Below are positions 32,811 to 42,273 of a DNA stretch of 47,762 bases, piece by piece. Made by a program: the position numbers and the translations under genes. Position 1 is the stretch's first letter. Every line of letters begins with the position of its first letter. The stretch is taken from assembly GCA_023458875.1 (NCBI GenBank), contig JAEWXO010000008.1:1-47762 (forward strand). Reading direction: 5' to 3'. The notes under the pieces were generated by a model. That model ran no database searches. It saw only the letters and a program-made list of their open reading frames with translations, and was not told the origin of the DNA. Source of the stretch: Bacillota bacterium (GTDB taxonomy: Bacteria; Bacillota; Clostridia; Oscillospirales; Ruminococcaceae).

Positions 32811-34757
32811 CTATCTTAATTTTGAGCCGTTAGGAATATCACTGTCAACAAAAATAACTCTTGCGTCCTCTCCTACGTCTGCGGCAACAATCATACCCTG
32901 GCTTTCGACTCCGCATAGCTTTGCCGGTGCAAGATTTGCAACAACTATAATCTTCTTACCGATAAGATCATCAGGAGTATACCATTTTGCAATTCCGGAA
33001 ACAACCTGTCTTGTTCCGAATCCGTCATCAAGCTGAAGTTTAAGAAGTTTTTTTGCTTTCGGTACCTTTTCACAAGCTTTTATTTCTGCTATTCTGAGAT
33101 CGGTCTTACAAAAATCATCAATACTGATTGTATCGGAAAGCGGAACAAGGTTTGCCTTATCACTGTCTTCTTTATTTTCCTGTGCATTTGCAGAAATTAA
33201 AGCGTTAAGCTCTTCTATTTCCTTTTCAACATCAATTCTAGGGAAAAGAACCTCTCCTCTGTTTACTTTAACACATGTAGAAAGAACACCGAATCTTCCG
33301 GCATTTTCATAGGTTACATCGTTATCTTCAGCACCTATCTGTTTCCATACTAAAGGCATTGTTTCAGGCATAAAGCATGAAAGAAGTGTTGAGCATATTC
33401 TTATTGTTTCAAGGAGGTTATAGAGAACACCTGCAAGGCGTGGCTTATCTGCTTCATTTTTTGCAAGTACCCATGGTGCTGTTTCATCAATATATTTATT
33501 TGCGCGTGAAATCACCTTGAAAATCTCAGCAAGGGCATTGTTAAGCTGTGTATTTTCAATGTATTCATCAACAGCCTGACGTAATCCTGAAGCAGCTGAA
33601 ATAAGATCATCGTCAAATTCACCGCTCTGTTTTTCTTCAGGCAGGGTTCCATCAAAATACTTTTCAACCATAGCAATGGTTCTTGAAACAAGATTTCCCA
33701 GACCGTTTGCAAGATCTGAATTTATACGGTTTATCATGATTTCATTTGAAAAAGAGCTGTCTGCACCAAGGGCCATTTCACGGAGAATATGATAACGTAT
33801 CGCATCCGCACCATAGCGCTCTCCCAGAACAAACGGATCAACGACATTTCCGAGTGATTTACTCATCTTTTGTCCGTTAAAGGTTATCCAGCCATGTACG
33901 GCAAGATGTTTTGGAACAGGTAAGTCAAGTGCCATAAGAATTGCAGGCCATATAATAGCGTGAAAACGCATGATATCCTTTGCAACCATATGAACATCCG
34001 CAGGCCAGAATTTATCATAATCATTATATGCTGAATTATTATATCCCAGAGCGGTAATATAGTTTGAAAGAGCATCAACCCATACATATACAACATGTCT
34101 TGTATCAAATGAAACAGGAATACCCCACTTGAAAGAAGTTCTTGAAACGCAGAGGTCTTCAAGGCCCGGCTTTATAAAATTATTTACAAGTTCAACAGCT
34201 CTTGTCTTAGGACGAAGGTAATCTGTTTCTGTAAGAAGCTTTTCTATTCTCTCGGCAAATGGAGACATTTTGAAGAAATACGCCTCTTCCTTTGCATCTA
34301 ATACATCTCTTCCGCATTCAGGACATTTTCCGTCAACCAACTGTGTATCTGTCCAGAAGCTTTCGCATGGGGTACAGTATTTTCCTGAATATTCACCCTT
34401 ATATATATAACCTTTGTCATAAAGGTCCTTAAAAATTTTCTGCACGGATTCAACATGATAATCATCGGTTGTACGGATATATCTGTCGTAACTAATATTC
34501 ATATAGCTCCATAGCTTTTTAAATATTTCAACGATCTCATCAACGTACTGCTTAGGCGTAATGCCTTTTTCTGCAGCCTTGAGTTCAATTTTCTGACCGT
34601 GCTCGTCGGTACCTGTGAGGAACATTACATCATAACCCTGCATTCGTTTATAGCGGGCAATCGAATCACATGCTACTGTTGTATAGCAATGACCGATATG
34701 CGGATTACCTGATGGGTAATAAATAGGGGTTGTAATGTAAAACGGTTTTTTTGGCAT
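32811..34757 (-). CDS. metG: Methionyl-tRNA synthetase
   Basis: The 648-aa class I synthetase charges tRNA-Met. It has the HIGH motif in PSGNPHIGHCY, a zinc knuckle (CTPCESFW and GKCPECGRDV, about 143-165), GQKMSKSLGN and an anticodon-binding domain. The C-terminal EMAP/tRBD domain (about 545-648, DFCKTDLRIAEI through LAPAKLCGVESQGM) gives dimerisation and tRNA binding. It has two tandem promoters over an inverted-repeat operator-like site and no T-box leader. Confidence 0.96.
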   Translation of the reverse strand: MPKKPFYITTPIYYPSGNPHIGHCYTTVACDSIARYKRMQGYDVMFLTGTDEHGQKIELKAAEKGITPKQYVDEIVEIFKKLWSYMNISYDRYIRTTDDYHVESVQKIFKDLYDKGYIYKGEYSGKYCTPCESFWTDTQLVDGKCPECGRDVLDAKEEAYFFKMSPFAERIEKLLTETDYLRPKTRAVELVNNFIKPGLEDLCVSRTSFKWGIPVSFDTRHVVYVWVDALSNYITALGYNNSAYNDYDKFWPADVHMVAKDIMRFHAIIWPAILMALDLPVPKHLAVHGWITFNGQKMSKSLGNVVDPFVLGERYGADAIRYHILREMALGADSSFSNEIMINRINSDLANGLGNLVSRTIAMVEKYFDGTLPEEKQSGEFDDDLISAASGLRQAVDEYIENTQLNNALAEIFKVISRANKYIDETAPWVLAKNEADKPRLAGVLYNLLETIRICSTLLSCFMPETMPLVWKQIGAEDNDVTYENAGRFGVLSTCVKVNRGEVLFPRIDVEKEIEELNALISANAQENKEDSDKANLVPLSDTISIDDFCKTDLRIAEIKACEKVPKAKKLLKLQLDDGFGTRQVVSGIAKWYTPDDLIGKKIIVVANLAPAKLCGVESQGMIVAADVGEDARVIFVDSDIPNGSKLR

Positions 34758-34801
34758 AATAAAATCCTCCTGAGCATTTTTATGTTTTACTGTCTGTAAT
34801 A

Positions 34802-34847
34802 ATTATAGCACATAATGTATTTTAGCACAAATATGCTAAATAATCAA
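34802..34847 (-). promoter_or_regulatory. Two tandem metG promoters with operator-like repeat
   Basis: P1 is TTGATT (34842-34847) and TAAAAT (34819-34824). P2 is TTGTGC (34825-34830) and TATAAT (34802-34807). Both have 17-bp spacers and TGn before the -10. An inverted repeat TTTAGCA/TGCTAAA (34821-34840) covers the P1 spacer and -10 and the P2 -35. Confidence 0.6.
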
Positions 34848-34866
34848 TGTTTAAGATAATAAATAT

Positions 34867-35697
34867 TTACTCATCAAAAAAAGTCGGTTCCTGATACTGT
34901 GCTGATTGCTCTGATTTGTAAAAATATGCAGCAGTTTCAGGTATAAATCCTTTGCTTATCCTGAAATCAATTCCTGCTTTTTTTGCCTGTGAAATCTGAT
35001 CTTTTCTTTTTATATTATATAGCTTTCTGTCTTTTATAAAATGTGCTCCTGTCTGATGAAATATGAAAGGAACATTTTTTTCAATACATTGTTCCCTTAA
35101 ACTGAGAATCCATTCATAATTGCAGGGTCTTGCCGATATACCTGATTCCCCTCCTGCAGATACGCTCTCAATACTATTGCCCAAAAATGCAGAAATATCT
35201 ATTTTTTCAAGCATCGGAGATACAATAACAGATCTGTGTTTTATAGGAAGTGAAAGAAAAACCGGAAGTCTGTAATCTGCTCTGTCCTGATTTTCGACAG
35301 TACATCCTATCAGAACATTTTCATATCCGTTACCCCAGTCATCAGGAAGACACTCCGCAAGTCTGTCTATTCTTTTTGTAAAAAAATAGAACCAGCAGTC
35401 ACTTCTCGTCTTTATCATTTTCCAGCATTCGTCACGCCATTTATCTGCATCGGAGAGCAAAAAATCAGACGTAAAACAGGTGAATATAATTTTCCCTGAT
35501 GGAATTTTATATTCACCGTTTCTTTTTTTCTTTACAGGTAAATCATAAGTATTGTTTTTATGACAGATGCTGCTGCTTATCTTATTGTCATACCTTTCAT
35601 CCTGGCGGTAAACATAGCAGTATTTACAACCAGGACTTATTTTTGTGCATCCGTGCCACGGGTTCCAGTCTGCATATATACTGTCTGATTTATTCAT
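34867..35697 (-). CDS. DUF5131-family protein (phage Gp37/Gp68-like)
   Basis: A 276-aa protein of the DUF5131 family. It begins DSIYADWNPWHGC and has the cysteine cluster C-x6-C-x2-C (Cys17, 24, 27, in HGCTKISPGCKYCYVYR), reminiscent of an iron-sulfur or radical-SAM-type site. FTKRIDRL and FFTK-like segments and GGESG follow, as in the family. Members are found on phages and in many bacteria; the biochemical role is not established. It starts 2 bp after ligA and is surely co-transcribed with it. Confidence 0.8.
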   Translation of the reverse strand: MNKSDSIYADWNPWHGCTKISPGCKYCYVYRQDERYDNKISSSICHKNNTYDLPVKKKRNGEYKIPSGKIIFTCFTSDFLLSDADKWRDECWKMIKTRSDCWFYFFTKRIDRLAECLPDDWGNGYENVLIGCTVENQDRADYRLPVFLSLPIKHRSVIVSPMLEKIDISAFLGNSIESVSAGGESGISARPCNYEWILSLREQCIEKNVPFIFHQTGAHFIKDRKLYNIKRKDQISQAKKAGIDFRISKGFIPETAAYFYKSEQSAQYQEPTFFDE

Positions 35698-35699
35698 AA

Positions 35700-37682
35700 T
35701 TATTCTGACACCATCTTTAAGAGATCTTCCTCATTAATGACAGCCACTCCGAGCTCCTGTGCCTTTGTAAGCTTGCTTCCTGCTTCTTCTCCTGCAACCA
35801 CAAAATCTGTTTTTTTAGATACGGACGATGAAACCTTTCCGCCCAGAGCTTCAATCATCTGCTTTGCATCATCCCTTTTTAGCGTCGGAAGTGTTCCGGT
35901 AAGAACAAATACCTTTCCGTTGAATTTGTCTCCCTTTACAGATGATTTATAAGTGAAATCAAGGCCCTTTTCCTGAAGCTTTGAAATAAGCTCTTTCATA
36001 TGCGGCTCTCTGAATGCCTCATAGACATTCTTTGACATTACATCACCAAAGCCATCAATAGAAGATATTTCAGCTATATCTGCATTCATAAGCTTTTCTA
36101 TAGTATCAAATTTTTCACAAAGAAGCACTGCAGCTCTTGAACCTATGTTTCTTATGCCAAGCCCGAATAATATTCTGTCAAATGAGTTTTCTTTTGACTT
36201 TTCTATTGCATTTATAAGATTAGTTGCTGACTTTTCTTTAAACCTGTCAAGTGTCATGAGTTTTTCTGCTGTCAGGTCATACAGATCAGCTACTGATTCA
36301 ATAAGCTTATTTTCAACAAGAACCGCAACTATTGCATCACCAAGGCCGTCGATATTCATTGCACCCTTTGAAGCAAAATGAATGATATTTTTCAGAAGCT
36401 GTGCAGGACAGTCAGTATTCGGGCATCTTAATGCACTTTCATCTTCAATATGAACAGCCCTTGTACCGCATACAGGGCAAAATTCCGGAAGATTAAACGG
36501 AACGGAATTTTCCGGATGTGAAACTGATTTTAATACCTCAGGAATGATATCTCCTGCTTTTCGTACAACTATTGTATCACCTATGCGGATATCCTTTTCT
36601 GAAATAAACTGCTGGTTGTGAAGGACAGCTCTTGATACACTTGTTCCGGCAAGCAGTACAGAGTCAAATACGGCCACAGGAGTAATTGCTCCTGTTCTTC
36701 CTACATTGACCTCAATATCCTTGAGAACAGTTTCCTTTTCCTCCGGCGGAAATTTATATGCAACTGCCCATTTAGGGAATTTTGACGTTTCACCCATAAT
36801 GCTTCGCTGATAAAAGTCATCTACCTTGATAACAACACCGTCAATATCAAATGGATATTCCGAACGGCTGTCGCCTATTTTCTTAATCTCATATGCGATC
36901 TGATCATAGGACGTACACGATATATAACTGTGTATTACCTTAAAGCCGAGACTCTTAAGATAATCAAGGGACTGCTTATGTGAGTTTAACTCAGCATCTC
37001 CTGCCTGCTGAACATTAAATACAAAAATATCAAGATTTCTTTTTGCTGCGATTTTTGAATCCTTTTGTCTTAGTGAACCGGCTGCGGCATTCCTTGGGTT
37101 TTTAAAAGGCTTTTCATCATTAAGCTCCTGTTTTTCAACAAGCTTAAGGAATGATTTCCTTGGCATATATACCTCACCGCGCACTTCGATAAAAGGTACT
37201 TTTTCGTTTAATTTAAGAGGAATCGACTTAACGGTTTTCAGATTTGCAGTAACGTCCTCACCTACAAATCCATCGCCTCTTGTTGAACCGATTGAAAACT
37301 CACCGTCACGGTATTCCAGAGAGACCGAGAGTCCGTCAATTTTAGGCTCTACTATAAATACCGGTGATGAAAGCTCCTGACTGCATTTTTCAACAAATGC
37401 TTTTACCTGCTCAAATGAAAACACATCCTGAAGGCTTCCCATCTGTACAGTATGCTTTACCTTTTCAAATTTGTTAAGTGCCGCACCTCCTACACGCTTT
37501 GTAGGAGAATTTTCAGAAACAAGCTCCGGAAATTCTGCTTCAATATTCTTCAGCTCCTGCATAAGCATATCGTAGTCATAGTCGTCAATTGTAGGATCAT
37601 CCATAACATAATAATTATAGTTATGCTTTGTAATTTCCTCTGTTAATCCGGCGATTCTTTTCTTTGCATCTTCAAAATTCAT
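35700..37682 (-). CDS. ligA: NAD-dependent DNA ligase
   Basis: The 660-aa enzyme seals nicks in replication and repair. The adenylated Lys114 is in EPKIDGLSVS. Then come the OB fold, a four-Cys zinc finger (CPVCG and CPNTDCPAQ, about 403-431), helix-hairpin-helix repeats (about 450-570) and a C-terminal BRCT domain (about 585-660). It is full length. A perfect 14-bp palindrome lies about 35 bp upstream of its start. Confidence 0.96.
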   Translation of the reverse strand: MNFEDAKKRIAGLTEEITKHNYNYYVMDDPTIDDYDYDMLMQELKNIEAEFPELVSENSPTKRVGGAALNKFEKVKHTVQMGSLQDVFSFEQVKAFVEKCSQELSSPVFIVEPKIDGLSVSLEYRDGEFSIGSTRGDGFVGEDVTANLKTVKSIPLKLNEKVPFIEVRGEVYMPRKSFLKLVEKQELNDEKPFKNPRNAAAGSLRQKDSKIAAKRNLDIFVFNVQQAGDAELNSHKQSLDYLKSLGFKVIHSYISCTSYDQIAYEIKKIGDSRSEYPFDIDGVVIKVDDFYQRSIMGETSKFPKWAVAYKFPPEEKETVLKDIEVNVGRTGAITPVAVFDSVLLAGTSVSRAVLHNQQFISEKDIRIGDTIVVRKAGDIIPEVLKSVSHPENSVPFNLPEFCPVCGTRAVHIEDESALRCPNTDCPAQLLKNIIHFASKGAMNIDGLGDAIVAVLVENKLIESVADLYDLTAEKLMTLDRFKEKSATNLINAIEKSKENSFDRILFGLGIRNIGSRAAVLLCEKFDTIEKLMNADIAEISSIDGFGDVMSKNVYEAFREPHMKELISKLQEKGLDFTYKSSVKGDKFNGKVFVLTGTLPTLKRDDAKQMIEALGGKVSSSVSKKTDFVVAGEEAGSKLTKAQELGVAVINEEDLLKMVSE

Positions 37683-37716
37683 ACTGTAAGCCTCACTGAT
37701 TATGTTTATGATTTCT

Positions 37717-37730
37717 TTCTCTTAAGAGAA
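37717..37730. repeat. Perfect palindrome upstream of ligA
   Basis: TTCTCTTAAGAGAA, 14 bp, sits in the leader between ligA and a weak candidate promoter on the minus strand (TTGTAC 37795-37800, TAAATT 37772-37777, 17-bp spacer). It may be a protein binding site. No clear terminator for the his operon was seen in this same gap. Confidence 0.4.
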
Positions 37731-37821
37731 CGTACAGAGATTAAGACTCTGATGTCTGGCATGACTTTGTAAATTTACTAAGTCTGAGGATTTTGTACAA
37801 AGTATGCTGACAGATATTTTA

Positions 37822-38178
37822 TCAGGTATTTTTATCTGTTACTTTGAACTGCTTTAAGTTACCTATTTTTTTGCTTCTTTCATGAAGAACCTCTTCAACC
37901 TCTGAAAATGGCAGATTCTTTTCAGCGCACAGTACCATTACATGGTAGAAAAGATCTGCAACCTCATTTTTTAATTCCACATTATCATCATTTTTAGCGG
38001 CAATAACCATTTCTGTGCATTCTTCACCGCATTTTTTTAATATTTTGTCCTGTCCCTGAGAAAAAAGGTAGCATGTATATGATTTCTTTTTCATTTCATC
38101 AGATGAGAGATTTTTATTTGTCTCATAATCTTCTTTTCTGCTCATTACTACATTGTAGAGTTCTTCTAATTCATTCAT
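37822..38178 (-). CDS. hisE: Phosphoribosyl-ATP pyrophosphatase
   Basis: The 118-aa MazG-like enzyme converts PR-ATP to PR-AMP, step 2 of histidine synthesis. Metal-binding acidic motifs are CGEECTEMVIAAKN and LKNEVADLFYHVMVL. It is a separate protein here, not fused to HisI. It is the last gene of the his operon, 22 bp after hisI. Confidence 0.94.
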   Translation of the reverse strand: MNELEELYNVVMSRKEDYETNKNLSSDEMKKKSYTCYLFSQGQDKILKKCGEECTEMVIAAKNDDNVELKNEVADLFYHVMVLCAEKNLPFSEVEEVLHERSKKIGNLKQFKVTDKNT

Positions 38179-38200
38179 AAAAAATTCTCCTTTGGATTTA

Positions 38201-38524
38201 CTATATTATCTGTTTAAAGAAACAGCTGTAATTTCCGGTATGACATGCAGCACCGGTCTGCTCAACAATTATAAGCAGAGTATCGTCATCACAGTCTCCG
38301 AATATACTTACTACCTTCTGTAAATGTCCTGAAGTTGCACCTTTATTCCAGAGCTCCTGTCTTGAACGGCTCCAGAACCATGTATATCCTGTTTCAAGTG
38401 TCTTTCCGAGACTTTCCTTGTTCATATATGCAAGCATAAGAACTTCTCCGGTATTTACATCCTTTATAATAGCAGGTATAAGCTCACTTTTTATGAAATA
38501 TTTACCGAGTTCTGTATTATTCAA
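38201..38524 (-). CDS. hisI: Phosphoribosyl-AMP cyclohydrolase
   Basis: The 107-aa zinc enzyme opens the purine ring of PR-AMP, step 3. It shows TGYTWFWSRSRQELWNKG, the Asp cluster GDCDDDTLL and CHTGNYSCFF with metal-binding Cys. The start is TTG 38524 with AAGGAT 8 bases upstream; the next Met is too far inside the fold. It lies 16 bp after hisF. Confidence 0.93.
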   Translation of the reverse strand: MNNTELGKYFIKSELIPAIIKDVNTGEVLMLAYMNKESLGKTLETGYTWFWSRSRQELWNKGATSGHLQKVVSIFGDCDDDTLLIIVEQTGAACHTGNYSCFFKQII

Positions 38525-38540
38525 TTGAACACATCCTTAA

Positions 38541-39299
38541 TCATTTTCTGACAGCAATATTTTTGTCTCTGAGATGATCTTTTACCTGTCCGACTGTCAG
38601 CTCTTTAAAATGGAAAAGTGAAGCTGCAAGAGCTGCAGATGAATTTGTTTTTTCAAAGACTTCTGAAAAATCCCCAAGCTTTCCGCATCCGCCGCTTGCA
38701 ATTACAGGAATTTTTACACATGAGCATACAGCGTTGAGCATTTCAATGTCAAAACCCGCCTTTGTTCCGTCTGTATCTATAGAGTTCAGACAGATTTCGC
38801 CTGCACCGAGCTGTTCGATTTTTTTTACCCAGTCCAGAAGATCAAGTTTCATATCAATACGTCCGCCGTTAATATAAACAGTATATCCCCCGTTTTCACT
38901 TCTCTTTGCATCAATCCCCACGACAACGCACTGACTTCCGAAAATATCAGCGGCACTTGAAATGAGTTCGGGATTTTTAACGGCTGATGAATTTATAGAC
39001 ACTTTGTCGGCACCGGCACGCAGAGTTTCTCTGAAGTCATCAATTGTAGAAATCCCCCCTCCAACTGTAAGAGGCACAAATACCTTCTGTGCTGTACGTC
39101 TTACGACATCAAGCATTACTCCTCTGCCCTCATGAGATGCGGTAATATCATAAAACACCAGTTCATCAGCGCCCTGTCTGTTATATTCCTGAGCATATTC
39201 AACCGGGTCACCTACATCTTTTACGCCTTCAAAATTCACGCCCTTAACTACTTTTCCGTTTCTTACATCAAGGCATGGAATTATCCTCTTTGCTAACAT
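38541..39299 (-). CDS. hisF: Imidazole glycerol phosphate synthase subunit HisF
   Basis: The 252-aa TIM-barrel cyclase uses ammonia from HisH to form IGP and AICAR. Catalytic Asp residues are in IPCLDVRNGKVVKG and NSIDTDGTKAG. The start is placed at ATG 39299 with AAAGG about 10 bases upstream, 4 bp after the hisA stop. The frame remains open 53 codons further into hisA, but that extension is only the shifted reading of hisA. Confidence 0.95.
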   Translation of the reverse strand: MLAKRIIPCLDVRNGKVVKGVNFEGVKDVGDPVEYAQEYNRQGADELVFYDITASHEGRGVMLDVVRRTAQKVFVPLTVGGGISTIDDFRETLRAGADKVSINSSAVKNPELISSAADIFGSQCVVVGIDAKRSENGGYTVYINGGRIDMKLDLLDWVKKIEQLGAGEICLNSIDTDGTKAGFDIEMLNAVCSCVKIPVIASGGCGKLGDFSEVFEKTNSSAALAASLFHFKELTVGQVKDHLRDKNIAVRK

Positions 39300-39303
39300 A
39301 ATT

Positions 39304-40023
39304 TCACGACCTTTCCGCAACATCGATTGCTTCTTTAAGATCCAATGTTCCTTTATATAATGATTTTCCACATATTGTACCGTAAAGGTTAAGTGCTTTA
39401 CAGCTTCTGATGTCCGAAATTGTGTGGACTCCGCCACTTGCAATAATGTTGCAGTCAACTGAAGTGCTTATTTTTTCAAGCTGTGTGAGATTCACTCCTG
39501 AAAGAGTTCCGTCCTTTGAAATATCTGTAAAGATAATATACTTGACACCTATCTCGGCCATTTCTTCAGCAAGCTTAACATAGTGAACCTGTGACGAATC
39601 GAGCCATCCCTCAACTGCAACCATCTCATTGATTGCATCAATCCCAACAGCAATTTTATCACCGTATTCTTTTACAGCATCTTTTACTATCTGAGGATTT
39701 TTAAGTGCAATTGAGCCGAGAATTACTCTTGAGATTCCTTTTTGAATGTAATACTCAACTGTATCAAGGCTTCTTATTCCGCCGCCAAGTTCAACCTTAA
39801 GCTTTGTATTCTTAGCTATATCAGTAAAAATATCAGTATTTACAGGTTTTCCTTCCTTTGCTCCGTCCAGGTCTACAGTATGTATCCATGATGCGCCTGC
39901 ATCCTCAAAGCTTCTGGCTGTCTCCATATAATCTGCAGCGACCTTTTCGACAGTATTGAAGTCACCTTTGAAAAGTCTTACACAGTTTCCGTCTTTAATA
40001 TCTATTGCCGGTAATATAATCAT
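39304..40023 (-). CDS. hisA: ProFAR isomerase HisA
   Basis: The 239-aa TIM-barrel isomerase opens the ribose of ProFAR, step 4. Catalytic Asp residues lie in PAIDIKDGNCVRL and FTDISKDGTLSG. It resembles HisF and has the usual length. The start overlaps the hisH stop by 4 bases (ATGA). Confidence 0.95.
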   Translation of the reverse strand: MIILPAIDIKDGNCVRLFKGDFNTVEKVAADYMETARSFEDAGASWIHTVDLDGAKEGKPVNTDIFTDIAKNTKLKVELGGGIRSLDTVEYYIQKGISRVILGSIALKNPQIVKDAVKEYGDKIAVGIDAINEMVAVEGWLDSSQVHYVKLAEEMAEIGVKYIIFTDISKDGTLSGVNLTQLEKISTSVDCNIIASGGVHTISDIRSCKALNLYGTICGKSLYKGTLDLKEAIDVAERS

Positions 40024-40625
40024 TTAATAAGTCCTCCGAAATTTTTTAATATCTGAAGTCCCGTGCTTCCACTTTTTTCAGGATGAAACTGTGCTCCGTA
40101 AACATTTCCGCCGTCATAGACAAGTGCCGGAATCCTGTCAGCGTATTCACAGTATGCAGATATATTTTTATCATCGCAGAAGACCTGATAAGAATGAACA
40201 AAATAAACATATTCATCATCAGACAATCCGTTCAGCAAAGGACATTCGTTTAACTTTTCAAGTCTGTTCCATCCCATGTGAGGAATATTGAGTCCCGGTG
40301 CTATAATCTCATCTACTTTTCCCTCTATAAGTCCAAGTCCGTCACATTCCTCAAATTCATAACCTTTTTCAAATATCATCTGCATTCCAAGGCATATTCC
40401 AAGAAAAGGTTTTTGTTTTGCCTGTTCTTTTATTGTATCAATAAGCCCCGTATTTCCAAGCATATTCATTGCACTCGGAAAGGCTCCTACACCGGGAAGA
40501 ATTATTGCATCTGCGTTTTCAATATCATTTTTGTCCCTTGTAAGGCGGCTTTCGAGTCCGAGGTAATCAAGTGCATTTTTTACACTGAATATATTTCCTG
40601 CTCCGTAATCAATTATTGAAATCAT
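40020..40625 (-). CDS. hisH: Imidazole glycerol phosphate synthase subunit HisH
   Basis: The 201-aa class I glutamine amidotransferase feeds ammonia to HisF. The nucleophile Cys is in FLGICLGMQM, and His and Glu in GAQFHPEKSG. The start overlaps the hisB stop by one base (TGATG), so translation is coupled. Confidence 0.95.
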   Translation of the reverse strand: MISIIDYGAGNIFSVKNALDYLGLESRLTRDKNDIENADAIILPGVGAFPSAMNMLGNTGLIDTIKEQAKQKPFLGICLGMQMIFEKGYEFEECDGLGLIEGKVDEIIAPGLNIPHMGWNRLEKLNECPLLNGLSDDEYVYFVHSYQVFCDDKNISAYCEYADRIPALVYDGGNVYGAQFHPEKSGSTGLQILKNFGGLIK

Positions 40626-41206
40626 CAGAGAACTCCCTTCGTTGACAATGTTTTTCTGTTTTTGTCCTCGGCAACAGCCATTTTAAGCGCATGAGCCACT
40701 GCCTTAAAAACTGCCTCACATTTATGATGATCATTTGTACCATAAAGCATATCTGTATGAAGTGTTATTCCGGCATTAAATGCAAATGCTCTGAAAAATT
40801 CCTCTGTAAGGCATGCATCATAATTTCCGATACTCTGATTTGTAAATTCGCCTTTAAATACAATAAACGGACGATTGCTTATATCAAGTGAACAGAATGC
40901 AAGTGCTTCGTCCATAGGGATATATGCGGAACCGTATCTTACGATTCCGCTCTTGTTTCCAAGTGCAGCAGCAAGCGCCTGTCCCAGAACTATTCCTGTA
41001 TCCTCAACTGTATGATGACCGTCAACATACAGATCTCCCTTTGCTTTTATGTCCATACTTATACAGCTGTGAACCGAAAGCGCTGTAAGCATATGATCAA
41101 AGAAACCTATTCCGGTGTCGACAGAGGCCTTGCCCTGACCGTCAAGAGTTATGGTAACCTTTATTTGTGTTTCGCCTGTTGAACGTTCTACAGTTGCTGT
41201 ACGCAT
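40625..41206 (-). CDS. hisB: Imidazoleglycerol-phosphate dehydratase
   Basis: The 193-aa manganese enzyme performs step 6. Metal-binding histidine motifs are DGHHTVEDTGI, GFFDHML and DHHKCEAVFKAVAHAL. It is monofunctional, with no phosphatase domain. It overlaps the end of hisC by 19 bases. Confidence 0.95.
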   Translation of the reverse strand: MRTATVERSTGETQIKVTITLDGQGKASVDTGIGFFDHMLTALSVHSCISMDIKAKGDLYVDGHHTVEDTGIVLGQALAAALGNKSGIVRYGSAYIPMDEALAFCSLDISNRPFIVFKGEFTNQSIGNYDACLTEEFFRAFAFNAGITLHTDMLYGTNDHHKCEAVFKAVAHALKMAVAEDKNRKTLSTKGVL

Positions 41207-42249
41207 CTTTCCATAACCTCCATCAGTATTCTGTTTTCTTCATCTGTACCTGCCGTAATTCTTAAATATCCGTTGAATTTTCTTATTGCTATAGAATTTT
41301 CAAGCATAAAGTTATAAATCTTTTCGTACTTATCTGTTTTTATAAATATGAAATTTGTTTTTGTAGGATAAATGCATTCAAAGTATTTGTATTTGTTCTG
41401 AAAATCAACAAATGAATTATATAGTTCTTTTGTGTTTTTAATTATTTTCGCTCTGTTTTCCTGAAGATATTCCTTTTCAGAGAGGATATCGGTTACAATA
41501 GTCTGTGCAACAGAATCATTATTATATGGTGATTTTGCAGCCCTTATTGCATTTGTGATTGTTTTGCATGAAACCGCAAATCCGAATCTTACTGCTGCCA
41601 TGCCTATTGCCTTTGAGCATGTCTTTAGAATTATGAGATTTGAGTATTTTGAAACATCATTGAGAATGCTCTGGTCCCAGAAATCCATATATGCTTCATC
41701 CAGAATCACAAGACAGTCATCAAGTGAATCTATTATCTTTTTTACTGAATTTTTATCGAGACCTATTGAAGTCGGATTGCATGGATTTGAAAAGATAAGT
41801 CCCCTTGCGTTATTTTCTTTGCAAAAATCAATAAGCTTGTCAGGATTTATTGTAAGGTCTTCTTCCTTCTGATATGTTTTTACATTTACTTCGTACAGTC
41901 TGCTGTAGAATTCGTACATTGAAAAATCATTAGCGACATTTACTATAGTATCTCCTGACTCAAAAAAACAGCTTGTGATTATACTTATAAGCTCATCAGA
42001 ACCATTTCCGGCTGAAACAAAATCCGTTGGAATGTCATATAGCTCAGAAAAAGCCTTTATCGGTGCTTCTGCAAGACAGTCAGGGTATCTGTTAAAATCA
42101 AGCTGTGAAATATCTTTACATATTTTTTCTTTAAGCTCTTCAGATAAATTAAAACAGCTCTCATTTGCATCAAGTCGTATATTGTACGTGCCCTCTATAG
42201 GATCATACGGAATCAGATTAACAAGCTTTTTATTCAGTTTATAGCTCAT
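41188..42249 (-). CDS. hisC: Histidinol-phosphate aminotransferase
   Basis: The 353-aa PLP enzyme performs step 7. The PLP lysine is in KTCSKAIGMAAVRFGF. GNGSDELI, SNPCNPTSIGL and LDEAYMDF are class I aminotransferase motifs. It lies 24 bp after hisD. Confidence 0.93.
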   Translation of the reverse strand: MSYKLNKKLVNLIPYDPIEGTYNIRLDANESCFNLSEELKEKICKDISQLDFNRYPDCLAEAPIKAFSELYDIPTDFVSAGNGSDELISIITSCFFESGDTIVNVANDFSMYEFYSRLYEVNVKTYQKEEDLTINPDKLIDFCKENNARGLIFSNPCNPTSIGLDKNSVKKIIDSLDDCLVILDEAYMDFWDQSILNDVSKYSNLIILKTCSKAIGMAAVRFGFAVSCKTITNAIRAAKSPYNNDSVAQTIVTDILSEKEYLQENRAKIIKNTKELYNSFVDFQNKYKYFECIYPTKTNFIFIKTDKYEKIYNFMLENSIAIRKFNGYLRITAGTDEENRILMEVMERCVQQL

Positions 42250-42273
42250 AGTAGGTTTCTGCCTTTCATAAAA

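Noticed and set aside
34758..34866. T-box leader before metG; likewise before hisZ
   Set aside because: The leaders are far too short and lack the T-box sequence TGGNACCGCG.
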